The position numbers were made by a program, and so were the translations under genes. Of a DNA stretch of 64,000 nucleotides, positions 54,684 through 62,756 are shown piece after piece. Source of the stretch: Microbacterium sp. EST19A (GTDB taxonomy: Bacteria; Actinomycetota; Actinomycetes; Actinomycetales; Microbacteriaceae); assembly GCF_019969685.1 (NCBI RefSeq), contig NZ_JAHXYZ010000002.1, forward strand, positions 434,001 to 498,000. Direction: 5' to 3'. Every line of letters starts with the position of its first letter. Within the stretch, counting starts at the first letter, position 1. The notes beneath the pieces were generated by a model. It ran no database searches and had not been told where the DNA came from. It worked only from the letters and a program-made list of their open reading frames with translations.

Positions 54684-55580
54684 GTGTCCGCTCTGCTCCT
54701 GCTGGTTCTCGCCATCGGCACCTGGGTGCCCGGATTCGTCGGAACGGCCGCGGCCGCCATCCTGCCCTGGTGCGGACTAGCCCTCGCGCTCGTCGCCGTG
54801 CTCGCGCTCTTCCTCGCGCGCCGCGTGCTGCTCGTCGTCCTGATCCCCGCGCTCGTCTGGGCGCTCGCGATCTTCCCGTCGCTCCCGGGGCTCGGAACGG
54901 CGCCGTCCGCGGATGCCGCGCCGCTGACCATCGTGAGCCAGAACGTGCGCGCGCACTCCGGAGGCGCCGCGGCATCGGCGGCCGAGCTCGCGGACGACGG
55001 TGCGGATGTCATCGCTCTCACCGAACTCGACGCCGACAGCCTGACGACCGCTCGCGACGCCCTCGCAGAGGAGTACCCGCACTCGTACGCGATCGGGACG
55101 GTCGGCGTCTGGAGCCGCTTCCCGATCGCGAACGCCCAGCCGCTGACTCTCGGACTCGACTGGAAACGAGCGCTCCGGGTGGAAGTGCAGACTCCGGATG
55201 CCGCCGTCGCGGTCTACGTCATGCACGCCGCCTCCGTGCGGCCGGGGCATCAGCAGGACCGCGACACGATGCTGTCCGGCATCGCCGAGGCGGCAGCATC
55301 CGATCCCGCCTCGGCGATCATCGTTGTCGGCGACTTCAACGCCGCCTCCGCAGACCCGGCCCTCGGCGCCATCCGCTCCGAGATGGACTGGGTGCGGCCC
55401 ACCGACGGCACCCTCGGGATGACCTGGCCTGCCGCCCTGCCCCTCGCGCGCATCGACCAGGTGTTCGTGCGCGGCCTCGACGTGCAGAGCTCCACGACGC
55501 AGCGCGCGGGCAACAGCGACCATCTCGCGACCGTGACGAGTGTCAGCGTGCGCGGCGGCGAATCCGACCCGGCACCGTAA
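54684..55580 (+). CDS. Endonuclease/exonuclease/phosphatase-family membrane protein (start uncertain)
   Basis: 298 residues from this GTG: three membrane helices followed by an EEP domain outside the membrane. Blocks: IVSQNVRAHSGG (metal-binding Asn), IALTELDADSLT (Glu), IIVVGDFNAASADPALG (GDFN), and GNSDHLATVTSV (SDH). Substrates in the family range from DNA to phospholipids. The reading frame stays open upstream and encodes a basic, proline-rich N terminus before helix one, so the true start is probably near CTG 54585, for which no usual start codon exists. Confidence 0.8.
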   Translation: MSALLLLVLAIGTWVPGFVGTAAAAILPWCGLALALVAVLALFLARRVLLVVLIPALVWALAIFPSLPGLGTAPSADAAPLTIVSQNVRAHSGGAAASAAELADDGADVIALTELDADSLTTARDALAEEYPHSYAIGTVGVWSRFPIANAQPLTLGLDWKRALRVEVQTPDAAVAVYVMHAASVRPGHQQDRDTMLSGIAEAAASDPASAIIVVGDFNAASADPALGAIRSEMDWVRPTDGTLGMTWPAALPLARIDQVFVRGLDVQSSTTQRAGNSDHLATVTSVSVRGGESDPAP

Positions 55581-55620
55581 CGTTCGCCGGGCAGGCGCCC
55601 CGCCACGCGAGAATGGAAGC

Positions 55621-56826
55621 ATGGACTGGCAGACGACCTCCGAGGACACGGTGCCCTCCGCGCCCGTGACGGAGGCGGACGTGCGTCTGCTCCGAGCACG
55701 TCCTCCGGCGACCGGCGCCTGGCGCGACGGAGACCCGGTCGGCGGTCGCCGCTTCGGGAGTTTCGGCGCCTTCACGACCGAGAGCGGTGCGGTTCTCCCC
55801 GGCATCCGCCTCGCCTACGAGACGTGGGGCGAGCTCAACGACGCCCGCGACAACGCCGTCCTCGTGCTGCATGCCCTCACCGGCGACAGCCATGTGCGCG
55901 GTGCGGCCGGTGCCGGCCATGCGACAGCCGGCTGGTGGGAAGACGTCACCGGACCCGGTGCGCCCCTCGACACCGACCGCTGGTTCGTCATCGCGCCGAA
56001 CATGCTGGGCGGATGCCAGGGGTCCACGGGACCGGCCAGCGTGGCGCCCACCGGCTACGAATGGGCCTCCCGCTTCCCCTACCTCACGATCCGCGATCAG
56101 GTGGCGGCGCAGGTGCGCCTCGCCGACGGGCTGGGAATCGACCGGTGGGCCGCCGTCGTCGGAGGCTCGATGGGCGGCATGCACGCTCTGGAGTGGGCGA
56201 TCACCCATCCGGAGCGCGTCGAGCGACTCGCCGTGCTCTCCTCGCCCCCGGTGACGACCGCCGACCAGATCGCGCTCAACACGGTGCAGCTGGAGGCGAT
56301 CCGGATGGATCCGCGCTTCCAGGGCGGCGAGTACTACGACCTCGCCGACGGGGACGGTCCGCATCGCGGCCTCGCCCTGGCCCGGCGGATGGCTCTGCTG
56401 AACTACCGCAGCCCGATCGAGCTCAACCAGCGGTTCCAGCGCTCGTGGCAGTCCGGCGTCTCCCCGCTCGGACATGGCGGACGTTTCGCGGTCGAGTCGT
56501 ATCTGGACTTCCACGGGAACAAGTTCACCCGCCGCTTCGACGCGAACAGCTACATCACGCTCGTCGAGGCGATGAACTCGCACGACGTCGGGCGCGACCG
56601 CGGCGGCGTCGAAGAGGCCCTGCGCGCCGTCACGGCCAAGACCCTCGTCCTCGGCATCGACAGCGACCGCCTGTTCCCCGTCGACGGGCAGCAGCGCATC
56701 GCCCGGAGCATCCCGAACGTCGTCGGCGGCGAGGCCGTCGTGCTCACCAGCGACTTCGGCCATGACGGCTTCCTGATCGAGACCGAGGCCGTCGGCGCAC
56801 ACCTCCGGCAGCTGCTCGACAGCTGA
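55621..56826 (+). CDS. metX: Homoserine O-acetyltransferase
   Basis: An alpha/beta-hydrolase-fold enzyme that acetylates homoserine for methionine synthesis. 401 residues: LVLHALTGDSHVRG, nucleophile VVGGSMGGMHALEW (Ser), acid in VLGIDSDRLFPVDGQ, His in SDFGHDGFLIE. GAGAAT lies six bases before the ATG (55609-55614); the open frame from 55540 is ignored. With metY it completes direct sulfhydrylation from homoserine. Confidence 0.96.
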   Translation: MDWQTTSEDTVPSAPVTEADVRLLRARPPATGAWRDGDPVGGRRFGSFGAFTTESGAVLPGIRLAYETWGELNDARDNAVLVLHALTGDSHVRGAAGAGHATAGWWEDVTGPGAPLDTDRWFVIAPNMLGGCQGSTGPASVAPTGYEWASRFPYLTIRDQVAAQVRLADGLGIDRWAAVVGGSMGGMHALEWAITHPERVERLAVLSSPPVTTADQIALNTVQLEAIRMDPRFQGGEYYDLADGDGPHRGLALARRMALLNYRSPIELNQRFQRSWQSGVSPLGHGGRFAVESYLDFHGNKFTRRFDANSYITLVEAMNSHDVGRDRGGVEEALRAVTAKTLVLGIDSDRLFPVDGQQRIARSIPNVVGGEAVVLTSDFGHDGFLIETEAVGAHLRQLLDS

Positions 56827-56836
56827 GCCGCGGGAC

Positions 56837-57448
56837 TCAGCTCGGCACGAACCGCCAGGGCAGCGCTCCGGCCTCCAGCCGCCCCTGTTCCCACGCGAAC
56901 GCCCGCCCCGCAGCGGTGTCGAGCACGCGGGTCTGGAAGAGCTGCGCCGCGCCTGCGGATGACAGCGCCGCCTCGGCGTCGACGAACGCGGAGAGCTGGT
57001 GCAGTGTCAGCCACGTGGGAGGGAACAGCGTCCACTCTCCAGCGGCATGGCGCGCGAGCGCCTCGGCGGGAGTCACCCAGGCGATCTCCGCCACCTCATC
57101 TTCCGACGGCACGGGAACCTGATCCGGAGCCTTCGCGAGGAAGAACCAGGTGCGGATGCGGGTGGGCGCCTCGGCCGGCGGCCGCCACTCCGAGAGGAGC
57201 ACCAGGTCATCGATCGTGAGGCCGACCTCTTCCTGCGTCTCACGGATGCCGGCCCGCAGCGCATCGTCGCTCTCCGACTCACCGACCCGCCGATCGGCCG
57301 GTTCGACCTTGCCGCCGGGGAACACCCAGGCGCCGGCGAAGGATCCGCGATCGGGGCGACGGATGAGCAGCACCTCGAAGCCGATGTCGGCGGAGCGCAA
57401 CAGCACGGCCGTTCCCGCGACGGGCAGGGAGTCTTCGGGAGAAGTCAC
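56837..57448 (-). CDS. NUDIX hydrolase
   Basis: 203 residues. A Nudix box is spread over GGKVEPADRRVGESESDDALRAGIRETQEEVGLTIDD, with an insertion between G-G and R-E-x-x-E-E, as in the NUDT7/19-like CoA-diphosphatase group. LLIRRPDRGSFAGAWVFPG precedes it. A CoA ester or acyl-CoA substrate is possible. GTG start, TAGAGT six bases upstream (57455-57460). Confidence 0.9.
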   Translation of the reverse strand: MTSPEDSLPVAGTAVLLRSADIGFEVLLIRRPDRGSFAGAWVFPGGKVEPADRRVGESESDDALRAGIRETQEEVGLTIDDLVLLSEWRPPAEAPTRIRTWFFLAKAPDQVPVPSEDEVAEIAWVTPAEALARHAAGEWTLFPPTWLTLHQLSAFVDAEAALSSAGAAQLFQTRVLDTAAGRAFAWEQGRLEAGALPWRFVPS

Positions 57449-57457
57449 CCCGACACT

Positions 57458-58687
57458 CTACGGCGCGACGAGGTCCGGGACGACGGCCCGACGTGCTTCG
57501 AGCCGGAACGACAGCAGGGCGATGAGCAGGCCGGCCACGGCGAGCACGGCTCCGGTCCACGCGGGAGCCGTGAATCCCCAGCCGACGGCGATGACGACGC
57601 CGCCGAGGAACGCACCGAGACTGTTCCCGATGTTGAGCGCCGAGTGGTTCATCGCCGCGGCGATCGACTGGTTGTCGCCGGCGACGTCCATCAACCGGGT
57701 CTGGATGGTCGGGCTGAGGACCGACGAGACGAAGCCGACGATGAGCACCATCAGGCAGAGGCTCACGATCCAGAACGACAGCACCGCCGTCAGGGCGAAC
57801 GCGCCGGCCATGACGGCGAGGCCGATCAGCAGCGTGCGACGCAGATCGATGTCGGCCAGGTGTCCGCCCACCAGGTTGCCCGCCGTCATCCCGATGCCCA
57901 TCAGCACGAGCACGATCGGCACGGCCCACTCCGGCGACCCCGCGACGTCGGTGACGACCGGGGCGATGTAGCTGTAGACGGCGAAGAACCCGCCGAAGCC
58001 GATGGCGCCCACACCGAGCGTGAACCAGACCTGCGGGATGCGGAAGACGCCGAGCTCCTGGCGCATGGTGCGTCCGGGCGACCCGGGGTGCGCGGGCACG
58101 AAGAGGGCGATGCACAGCGTCGCCAGTGCGAAGACGAGGGCCACGACGGCGAAGGCCGCGCGCCAGCCCCACTGCTGTCCGAGGAACGTGCCGAGGGGCA
58201 CGCCCACCACGTTGGCGACCGTGAGCCCCGTGAGGATGAACGCGACGCCCTTCGCCCGGTTGCCCGGACCCATCACGTCGGCCGCGACCAGCGCACCGAT
58301 GCCGAAGTACGCGCCGTGCGGGAGGCCTGCGAGGAAGCGTGAGGCACCGACGAGCTCGAACGTCGGCAGCACGACGGTGAGCGCGTTGAACACGGTCAGG
58401 GCGAGCGCCAGCACGATCATGACCCGGTGACGGGGGAACCGCGCGACGAAGCCCGCGATGGTCGGCGCGCCGATGACGACGCCGAGCGCGTACAGGGAGA
58501 TCAGCCAGCCGGCCTGGCTCAGCGCATCCTCCGGACTGGAGGACCAGAGGGTGGGCAGCAGGTCGCCGGCGATGTCGGGCAGCAGGCCCATGACGACGAA
58601 CTCGGTCATGCCGATGCCGAAACTGCCGATGGCGAGGGAGAGGAGCGCCCTCTTCGCCGCACCCCTCGATTCAGTCGAGGGATTCAC
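57458..58687 (-). CDS. MFS transporter, DHA1 (AraJ/YdhP-like) family
   Basis: 409 residues, 12 helices. N-terminal SLAIGSFGIGMTEFVVMGLLPDIAGDL is the AraJ/YdhP signature; motif A is in GAPTIAGFVARFPRHRVMIVLAL. Probable efflux of sugars, drugs or small aromatic compounds. The GTG start has TAAGCT six bases upstream (58694-58699), within the end of the following acetyltransferase gene. No regulator adjoins it. Confidence 0.92.
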   Translation of the reverse strand: MNPSTESRGAAKRALLSLAIGSFGIGMTEFVVMGLLPDIAGDLLPTLWSSSPEDALSQAGWLISLYALGVVIGAPTIAGFVARFPRHRVMIVLALALTVFNALTVVLPTFELVGASRFLAGLPHGAYFGIGALVAADVMGPGNRAKGVAFILTGLTVANVVGVPLGTFLGQQWGWRAAFAVVALVFALATLCIALFVPAHPGSPGRTMRQELGVFRIPQVWFTLGVGAIGFGGFFAVYSYIAPVVTDVAGSPEWAVPIVLVLMGIGMTAGNLVGGHLADIDLRRTLLIGLAVMAGAFALTAVLSFWIVSLCLMVLIVGFVSSVLSPTIQTRLMDVAGDNQSIAAAMNHSALNIGNSLGAFLGGVVIAVGWGFTAPAWTGAVLAVAGLLIALLSFRLEARRAVVPDLVAP

Positions 58688-58691
58688 CGGT

Positions 58692-59168
58692 TCAGCTTAG
58701 CGGTCCGCGGAGCGTCGATCCGCTCGTCCGGTCGAGAATCATGAAGACATCGACCTCGTCCTCCCGCTCGACGACGAAGCCGTGACGCTCATAGAGGCGC
58801 CGTGCGGCACTCCCCTGCAGCACGTTGAGCCGATAGTGCACGTGGCCCTGCAGGGCCACGCGGAGGATGCGCCCGCCGATGCCGTGTCCTTGATGCGATC
58901 GAGCCAGATAGAAATGCTCGAGCCAGTGCGTGTCGTCCTGGCGGCGGATGGCGATCGAACCGACGTCCTCCGTGTCCACGACGATGATCCGGGTGACCGA
59001 GGGATCATAGGCATCGCGGAGCCGCTGCCGCACGCGGACGTCGTCGTAGCGCCCGAGACGCTCCAGGTCGTCGCGGAGCACGATCGCGCGAAGATCGGCG
59101 AGCCACTCCAGATCCGCGGCCACTGCGGGGCGGAGACTCACCTCCGCGTGAGCGTGACGGTCAGGCAT
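58692..59168 (-). CDS. GNAT-family N-acetyltransferase
   Basis: 158 residues. Starts LRPAVAADLEWLADLRAIVLRDDLERLG, with the acetyl-CoA loop HQGHGIGGRILRVAL and YERHGFVVEREDEVDVFMI. The region resembles streptothricin/aminoglycoside-type or YhhY-like small acetyltransferases without further specificity. Overlaps the thiamine-binding gene by 8 bp. Confidence 0.87.
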   Translation of the reverse strand: MPDRHAHAEVSLRPAVAADLEWLADLRAIVLRDDLERLGRYDDVRVRQRLRDAYDPSVTRIIVVDTEDVGSIAIRRQDDTHWLEHFYLARSHQGHGIGGRILRVALQGHVHYRLNVLQGSAARRLYERHGFVVEREDEVDVFMILDRTSGSTLRGPLS

Positions 59169-59490
59169 CCGTCTCGTCGATCGCCGCCTCCAGCCGCTCG
59201 ATCTTCGCGTCGAGCTCGCCCGAGTACCCGGGACGGATGTCGGCCTTGAGCACGAGCGAGACGCGCGAGCCGAACGGCATCACCGCTTCGGTCGCGCGCT
59301 TGACGACATCCATCACCGTGTCCCAGTCGGGGCCTTCGATCTCGGTGAACATGCTCGTGGTGCGGTGAGGCAGCCCGGACTCCCGCACGACGCGCACGGC
59401 CGCGGCCACCGCATCGTGCACGGAGTCGTCGGAGCGCGCGGCCCCATCGGCGGGGGTGCCGCTCGGGGCGACGGAGAAGGCGATCAGCAT
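59161..59490 (-). CDS. Thiamine-binding (MTH1187/YkoF-like, DUF77) protein
   Basis: 109 residues. LIAFSVAPSGTPADGA, LPHRTTSMFTEIEGPDWDTVMDVVKRATE and GSRVSLVLKADIRPGYSGELDAKIERLE match the small dimeric ferredoxin-like proteins of this family, some of which bind thiamine or pyrimidine precursors. The ATG at 59490 follows AGGGAG five bases upstream; a GTG two codons earlier is possible. It overlaps the downstream acetyltransferase gene, so it is coupled. Confidence 0.87.
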   Translation of the reverse strand: MLIAFSVAPSGTPADGAARSDDSVHDAVAAAVRVVRESGLPHRTTSMFTEIEGPDWDTVMDVVKRATEAVMPFGSRVSLVLKADIRPGYSGELDAKIERLEAAIDETDA

Positions 59491-59492
59491 GT

Positions 59493-60731
59493 TCACTCCC
59501 TGATTTTGGACGGACGCTTCACGGGGACCCGCACGACGGCGCGGATGCCGACGGCGAGGAGGACGAGCAGCAGCACGTTGCGCAGCGTGAGGACGAGCAC
59601 CGGCAGCAGCTCCGCGCGCAGCAGCGCGTCATAGCTCAGCGGATAGACGAGGCACGTCAGCGCGCACAGGGTGAGCACGAGCACCGCGGGCACCCGGGCT
59701 CTGAGACCGTCCAAGGCGATCCAGAGGATCACCGGCGCCATCAGCCAGGTCTGGAACTGCGGCGAGCCGACCTTGTTGGTCACGATCAGGACGACGACGA
59801 GCGTCAGGGCGAGCGGCGGGAAGAGCCGTGTGAAGGATGCTCCGCGCACTGTCTTCATGGCGCCGATCGCCGTGACCGCGAGCGCGGCCAGCACCATCAG
59901 CGGCATCAGGACCGCCGTGACGGCATCCGTCCCGACGCCGGTGATCTGGAACGTGAGGATCTCGAAGCTGTACTCGATCCGCGCGGCGCCGGCGACGGCG
60001 AGCCAGAGGAAGGGCGTCGCGGCCACGGCCTCGATCTGCAGGCCGCGCCCGGTCTGCTCGGTGAGGAAGCCGAAGATCTCCGTATCGGCTCCGAGCAGGA
60101 GCAGCACCACGACGACAGCGGCGGTGACCGCTGCGGCGGCGAGCAGCATCCGGATCCGTGCGCGACCCGCCACAACGGCGGCCAGCAGCAGAGCGCCGGG
60201 CCAGATCTTGATCCAGGCGCCGACCGTCAGCAGCGCGGCTGCGACGACGGGCCGCGACGCGAGCCAGAGCCCGCCGATAACGGCGAGCGGGACGGTGACC
60301 GCGTCGATGCGGTAGATCGCGATGGGCCCGAGCAGCAGCAGGGCCGCGCACCAGAACCAGGCGGCGACGCGGCGCGGACGCGAGGGCGCGCGTCCGACCA
60401 GCACGGCGAACGCGACCGCATCCAGGGCCGTGACGAGGAGCGCCCAGGCGACGAGGTAGGCGCCGGACACCCCCATCAGAGGCACGAGAGGCATGGACAG
60501 CCCCTTGGCGAGCAGCATCGGCACGAGGGCGAGCTGCGGGTACACCCAGGACTCGGTGACACCGACGATCGGCCCGCCTCCGAGGGCCGCCGACGCCCAG
60601 GGCTCGTAGACGAGGACGACGTCGCCCATGGGCTGACTCGGGTACACCCACCCCACGGCGGCCGTGACGAGATGCACGAGCAGGAAGACGCTCCAGAGCG
60701 CGACCAGGCGGGTCGTCCGGATCCGACTCAC
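59493..60731 (-). CDS. GT87 (DUF2029)-type polytopic glycosyltransferase
   Basis: 412 residues with about eleven helices; GT-C fold. DxD-type acidic residues lie after helix one (GDVVLVYEPWA), then WIKIWPGALLLAAV, characteristic of GT87 mannosyltransferases that use polyprenyl-phosphate sugars. Likely works on cell-envelope glycolipid or glycan. GTG start overlapping nnrD stop by GTGA. No partner glycan genes are near. Confidence 0.85.
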   Translation of the reverse strand: MSRIRTTRLVALWSVFLLVHLVTAAVGWVYPSQPMGDVVLVYEPWASAALGGGPIVGVTESWVYPQLALVPMLLAKGLSMPLVPLMGVSGAYLVAWALLVTALDAVAFAVLVGRAPSRPRRVAAWFWCAALLLLGPIAIYRIDAVTVPLAVIGGLWLASRPVVAAALLTVGAWIKIWPGALLLAAVVAGRARIRMLLAAAAVTAAVVVVLLLLGADTEIFGFLTEQTGRGLQIEAVAATPFLWLAVAGAARIEYSFEILTFQITGVGTDAVTAVLMPLMVLAALAVTAIGAMKTVRGASFTRLFPPLALTLVVVLIVTNKVGSPQFQTWLMAPVILWIALDGLRARVPAVLVLTLCALTCLVYPLSYDALLRAELLPVLVLTLRNVLLLVLLAVGIRAVVRVPVKRPSKIRE

Positions 60732-61561
60732 GCCAGGACGTCCGCGATCGCGAGCGGAAGGGCGTCGGCGACGTCCATCGCCACGATCGGATGCCCGGGG
60801 GCGCCGTCGAGCACACCGGCCGCGATCCGGGCGGCGTGGCCGTGCAGCCACGCGCCGGCGGCCGCGACCTCGGCCAAGGACTCCCCCGGGTTCGCTGCGG
60901 CCACCGCGCCGAGCACGCCGGCGAGCACGTCGCCGGTCCCTGCCGTCGACAGCCACCCGGTGCCCGCTTCCACGACGTGGACGGTTCCCGCGGGGTCGGC
61001 GATCAGCGTGCGGGCGCCCTTGAGCAGCACCGTGCCGCCGATCTTCGCCGCGATCTGCGCCGCGGCCTCTGCACGTCCGTCGTCCTCGGAGACGACGCGC
61101 AGGCGGTCGCTCAGCTTCGCGAACTCCCTGGCGTGCGGCGTCACGACGAACGGAGCGCGCGTGCCCGGTGCGAGATCCAGTGCTCCGGCGTCGATGATCA
61201 CCGTCGCCGACCCCGAGAGGATGTCGCGCAGCGCCAGGGTCTCCGCGTCGCTGCGCTCCCCCGGGTCCGTTCCGGAGCCGATCACCCAGACGTCCGCGCG
61301 CGTGCCGCCGGCGTCCGGGCCTGCGACGGTCTCCGGGCGACGGGCGAGCACGGCATCCGCCACCCGCTGTGCTCCGACGAAACGCACGAAGCCCGCCCCG
61401 GCGCGCCATGCCGCCTCGACGCCGAGCACTGCCGCGCCGGGGTACGCGGGCGACCCGGTGCGCAGGGCGACGACGCCGCGGGAGTACTTGTCATCGTCCG
61501 GTGCGGGAGCGCGGAAGAACCGTGCGGTGTCGCCCCGTGACCATTCGCGCACCTCGACCAT
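60728..61561 (-). CDS. nnrD: ADP-dependent NAD(P)H-hydrate dehydratase
   Basis: 277 residues. Repairs NADHX/NADPHX with ADP. Ribokinase-like fold with KYSRGVVALRTGSPAYPGAAVLG at the start, IDAGALDL, LLKGARTLIA and the nucleotide/catalytic block TAGTGDVLAGVLGA. The N-terminal epimerase half found in fused NnrDE proteins is missing, so epimerase is encoded elsewhere. TAACGT lies six bases before the ATG (61568-61573). Confidence 0.93.
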   Translation of the reverse strand: MVEVREWSRGDTARFFRAPAPDDDKYSRGVVALRTGSPAYPGAAVLGVEAAWRAGAGFVRFVGAQRVADAVLARRPETVAGPDAGGTRADVWVIGSGTDPGERSDAETLALRDILSGSATVIIDAGALDLAPGTRAPFVVTPHAREFAKLSDRLRVVSEDDGRAEAAAQIAAKIGGTVLLKGARTLIADPAGTVHVVEAGTGWLSTAGTGDVLAGVLGAVAAANPGESLAEVAAAGAWLHGHAARIAAGVLDGAPGHPIVAMDVADALPLAIADVLA

Positions 61562-61567
61562 GACTCC

Positions 61568-61573
61568 ACGTTA
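61568..61573 (-). promoter_or_regulatory. -10 box TAACGT of nnrD
   Basis: TAACGT, six bases (GGAGTC), ATG at 61561. Confidence 0.55.
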
Positions 61574-61605
61574 GCGGGACGCCCCTCGGTGCACCCGCGC
61601 GGGCG

Positions 61606-61611
61606 TAACGT
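61606..61611 (+). promoter_or_regulatory. -10 box TAACGT of old yellow enzyme gene
   Basis: Same hexamer and same six-base spacing as the divergent nnrD promoter; GTG at 61618. Confidence 0.55.
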
Positions 61612-61617
61612 CGTACG

Positions 61618-62685
61618 GTGAGCTTTCTCTTCTCTCCTCTGACCATCCGTTCCGTCACGTTCCGCAACCGGCTCTGGGTGTCGCCGATGTGCATGTACAG
61701 CGCCGTCGACGGCGTGGTGCAGGAATGGCACCACACGCACCTGGCCCAGTTCGCCTCCGGCGGCGCGGGGCTCATCGTCGCGGAGGCGACCGCGGTGCTC
61801 CCCGAGGGACGGATCTCGCCGCGCGACGCGGGCCTCTGGAACGACGAGCAGCGCGACACGTGGGCGCCGATCGTGCAGGCGATCCACGACCGCGGGGCCG
61901 TCGCCGGCATCCAGCTCGCACACGCCGGACGCAAGGCGTCGACCTGGTGGCCGTGGGCTCACGCGCGCGGCTCCGTGCCCGCGCAGGACGGCGGATGGAC
62001 GACGACGGCACCGTCGGCGGTCGCCTACGACGGCTTCGCCGCCCCGCGCGCGCTGGATGCCGCCGGGATCGACGAGGTCGTGCACGCGTTCGCCGCGGCC
62101 GCGCGGCGCGCCGTGGACGCAGGATTCGACGTGCTCGAACTGCACGGGGCCCACGGGTACCTGCTGCACCAGTTCCTCTCGCCGCTGTCGAACCTGCGCG
62201 AAGACGAGTACGGCGGAGCACTCGAGAACCGGGCGCGACTGCTCCTCCAGGTGGTCGATGCGGTTCGCGCCGAAGTCGGCGAGGACGTTCCGCTGTTCGT
62301 GCGGATCTCGGCGACCGACCACGCCGAAGGCGGCTTCACCTCCGACGAGGCCGCGGTCGTCGGAGACTGGGCGTCCGAGCACGGCGCCGACTTCATCGAC
62401 GTGTCCAGCGGCGGGCTCGTCGCCCATCAGCAGCTCGACGTCTTCCCCGGCTACCAGGTCCCGCTGGCCGAGACCGTCCGCCAGGGCGGCCGCATCCCCG
62501 TCTCGGCGGTCGGGCTCATCACCGCCGCGGCGCAGGCGGAGCAGGTGCTCGCAGACGGCGCGGCCGACGCGATCTTCGCCGGACGCGAATGGCTGCGCGA
62601 CCCGCACTTCGCCCTCCGTGCGGCGCACGAGCTCGGATCCGACGTCGCCTGGCCGCCGCAGTACGACCGCGCGCGCTGGCACTGA
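61618..62685 (+). CDS. Old yellow enzyme, class III (YqjM-like NADPH:flavin oxidoreductase)
   Basis: 355 residues. FMN TIM-barrel enzyme; SPMCMYSAVDGVVQEWH holds the Cys typical of YqjM, followed by LAHAGRKAST, HGAHGYLLHQFLSPLSN and ISATDHAEGGF. It would reduce alpha,beta-unsaturated carbonyls and related xenobiotics. A leaderless GTG. It is followed by a terminator and faces the CNNM pair. Confidence 0.94.
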   Translation: MSFLFSPLTIRSVTFRNRLWVSPMCMYSAVDGVVQEWHHTHLAQFASGGAGLIVAEATAVLPEGRISPRDAGLWNDEQRDTWAPIVQAIHDRGAVAGIQLAHAGRKASTWWPWAHARGSVPAQDGGWTTTAPSAVAYDGFAAPRALDAAGIDEVVHAFAAAARRAVDAGFDVLELHGAHGYLLHQFLSPLSNLREDEYGGALENRARLLLQVVDAVRAEVGEDVPLFVRISATDHAEGGFTSDEAAVVGDWASEHGADFIDVSSGGLVAHQQLDVFPGYQVPLAETVRQGGRIPVSAVGLITAAAQAEQVLADGAADAIFAGREWLRDPHFALRAAHELGSDVAWPPQYDRARWH

Positions 62686-62702
62686 TCCCCGCCGAACACG
62701 AC

Positions 62703-62737
62703 GAAGGCCGCCGTCCCTCTTCGGGGCGGCGGCCTTC
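62703..62737 (+). terminator. Hairpin after old yellow enzyme gene
   Basis: A 15-bp stem (GAAGGCCGCCGTCCC with GGGGCGGCGGCCTTC, one T-G) and 5-base loop, 18 bp after the stop. It may also serve the convergent CNNM unit. Confidence 0.85.
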
Positions 62738-62756
62738 CTCGTGCGGGAGCCTCCGG

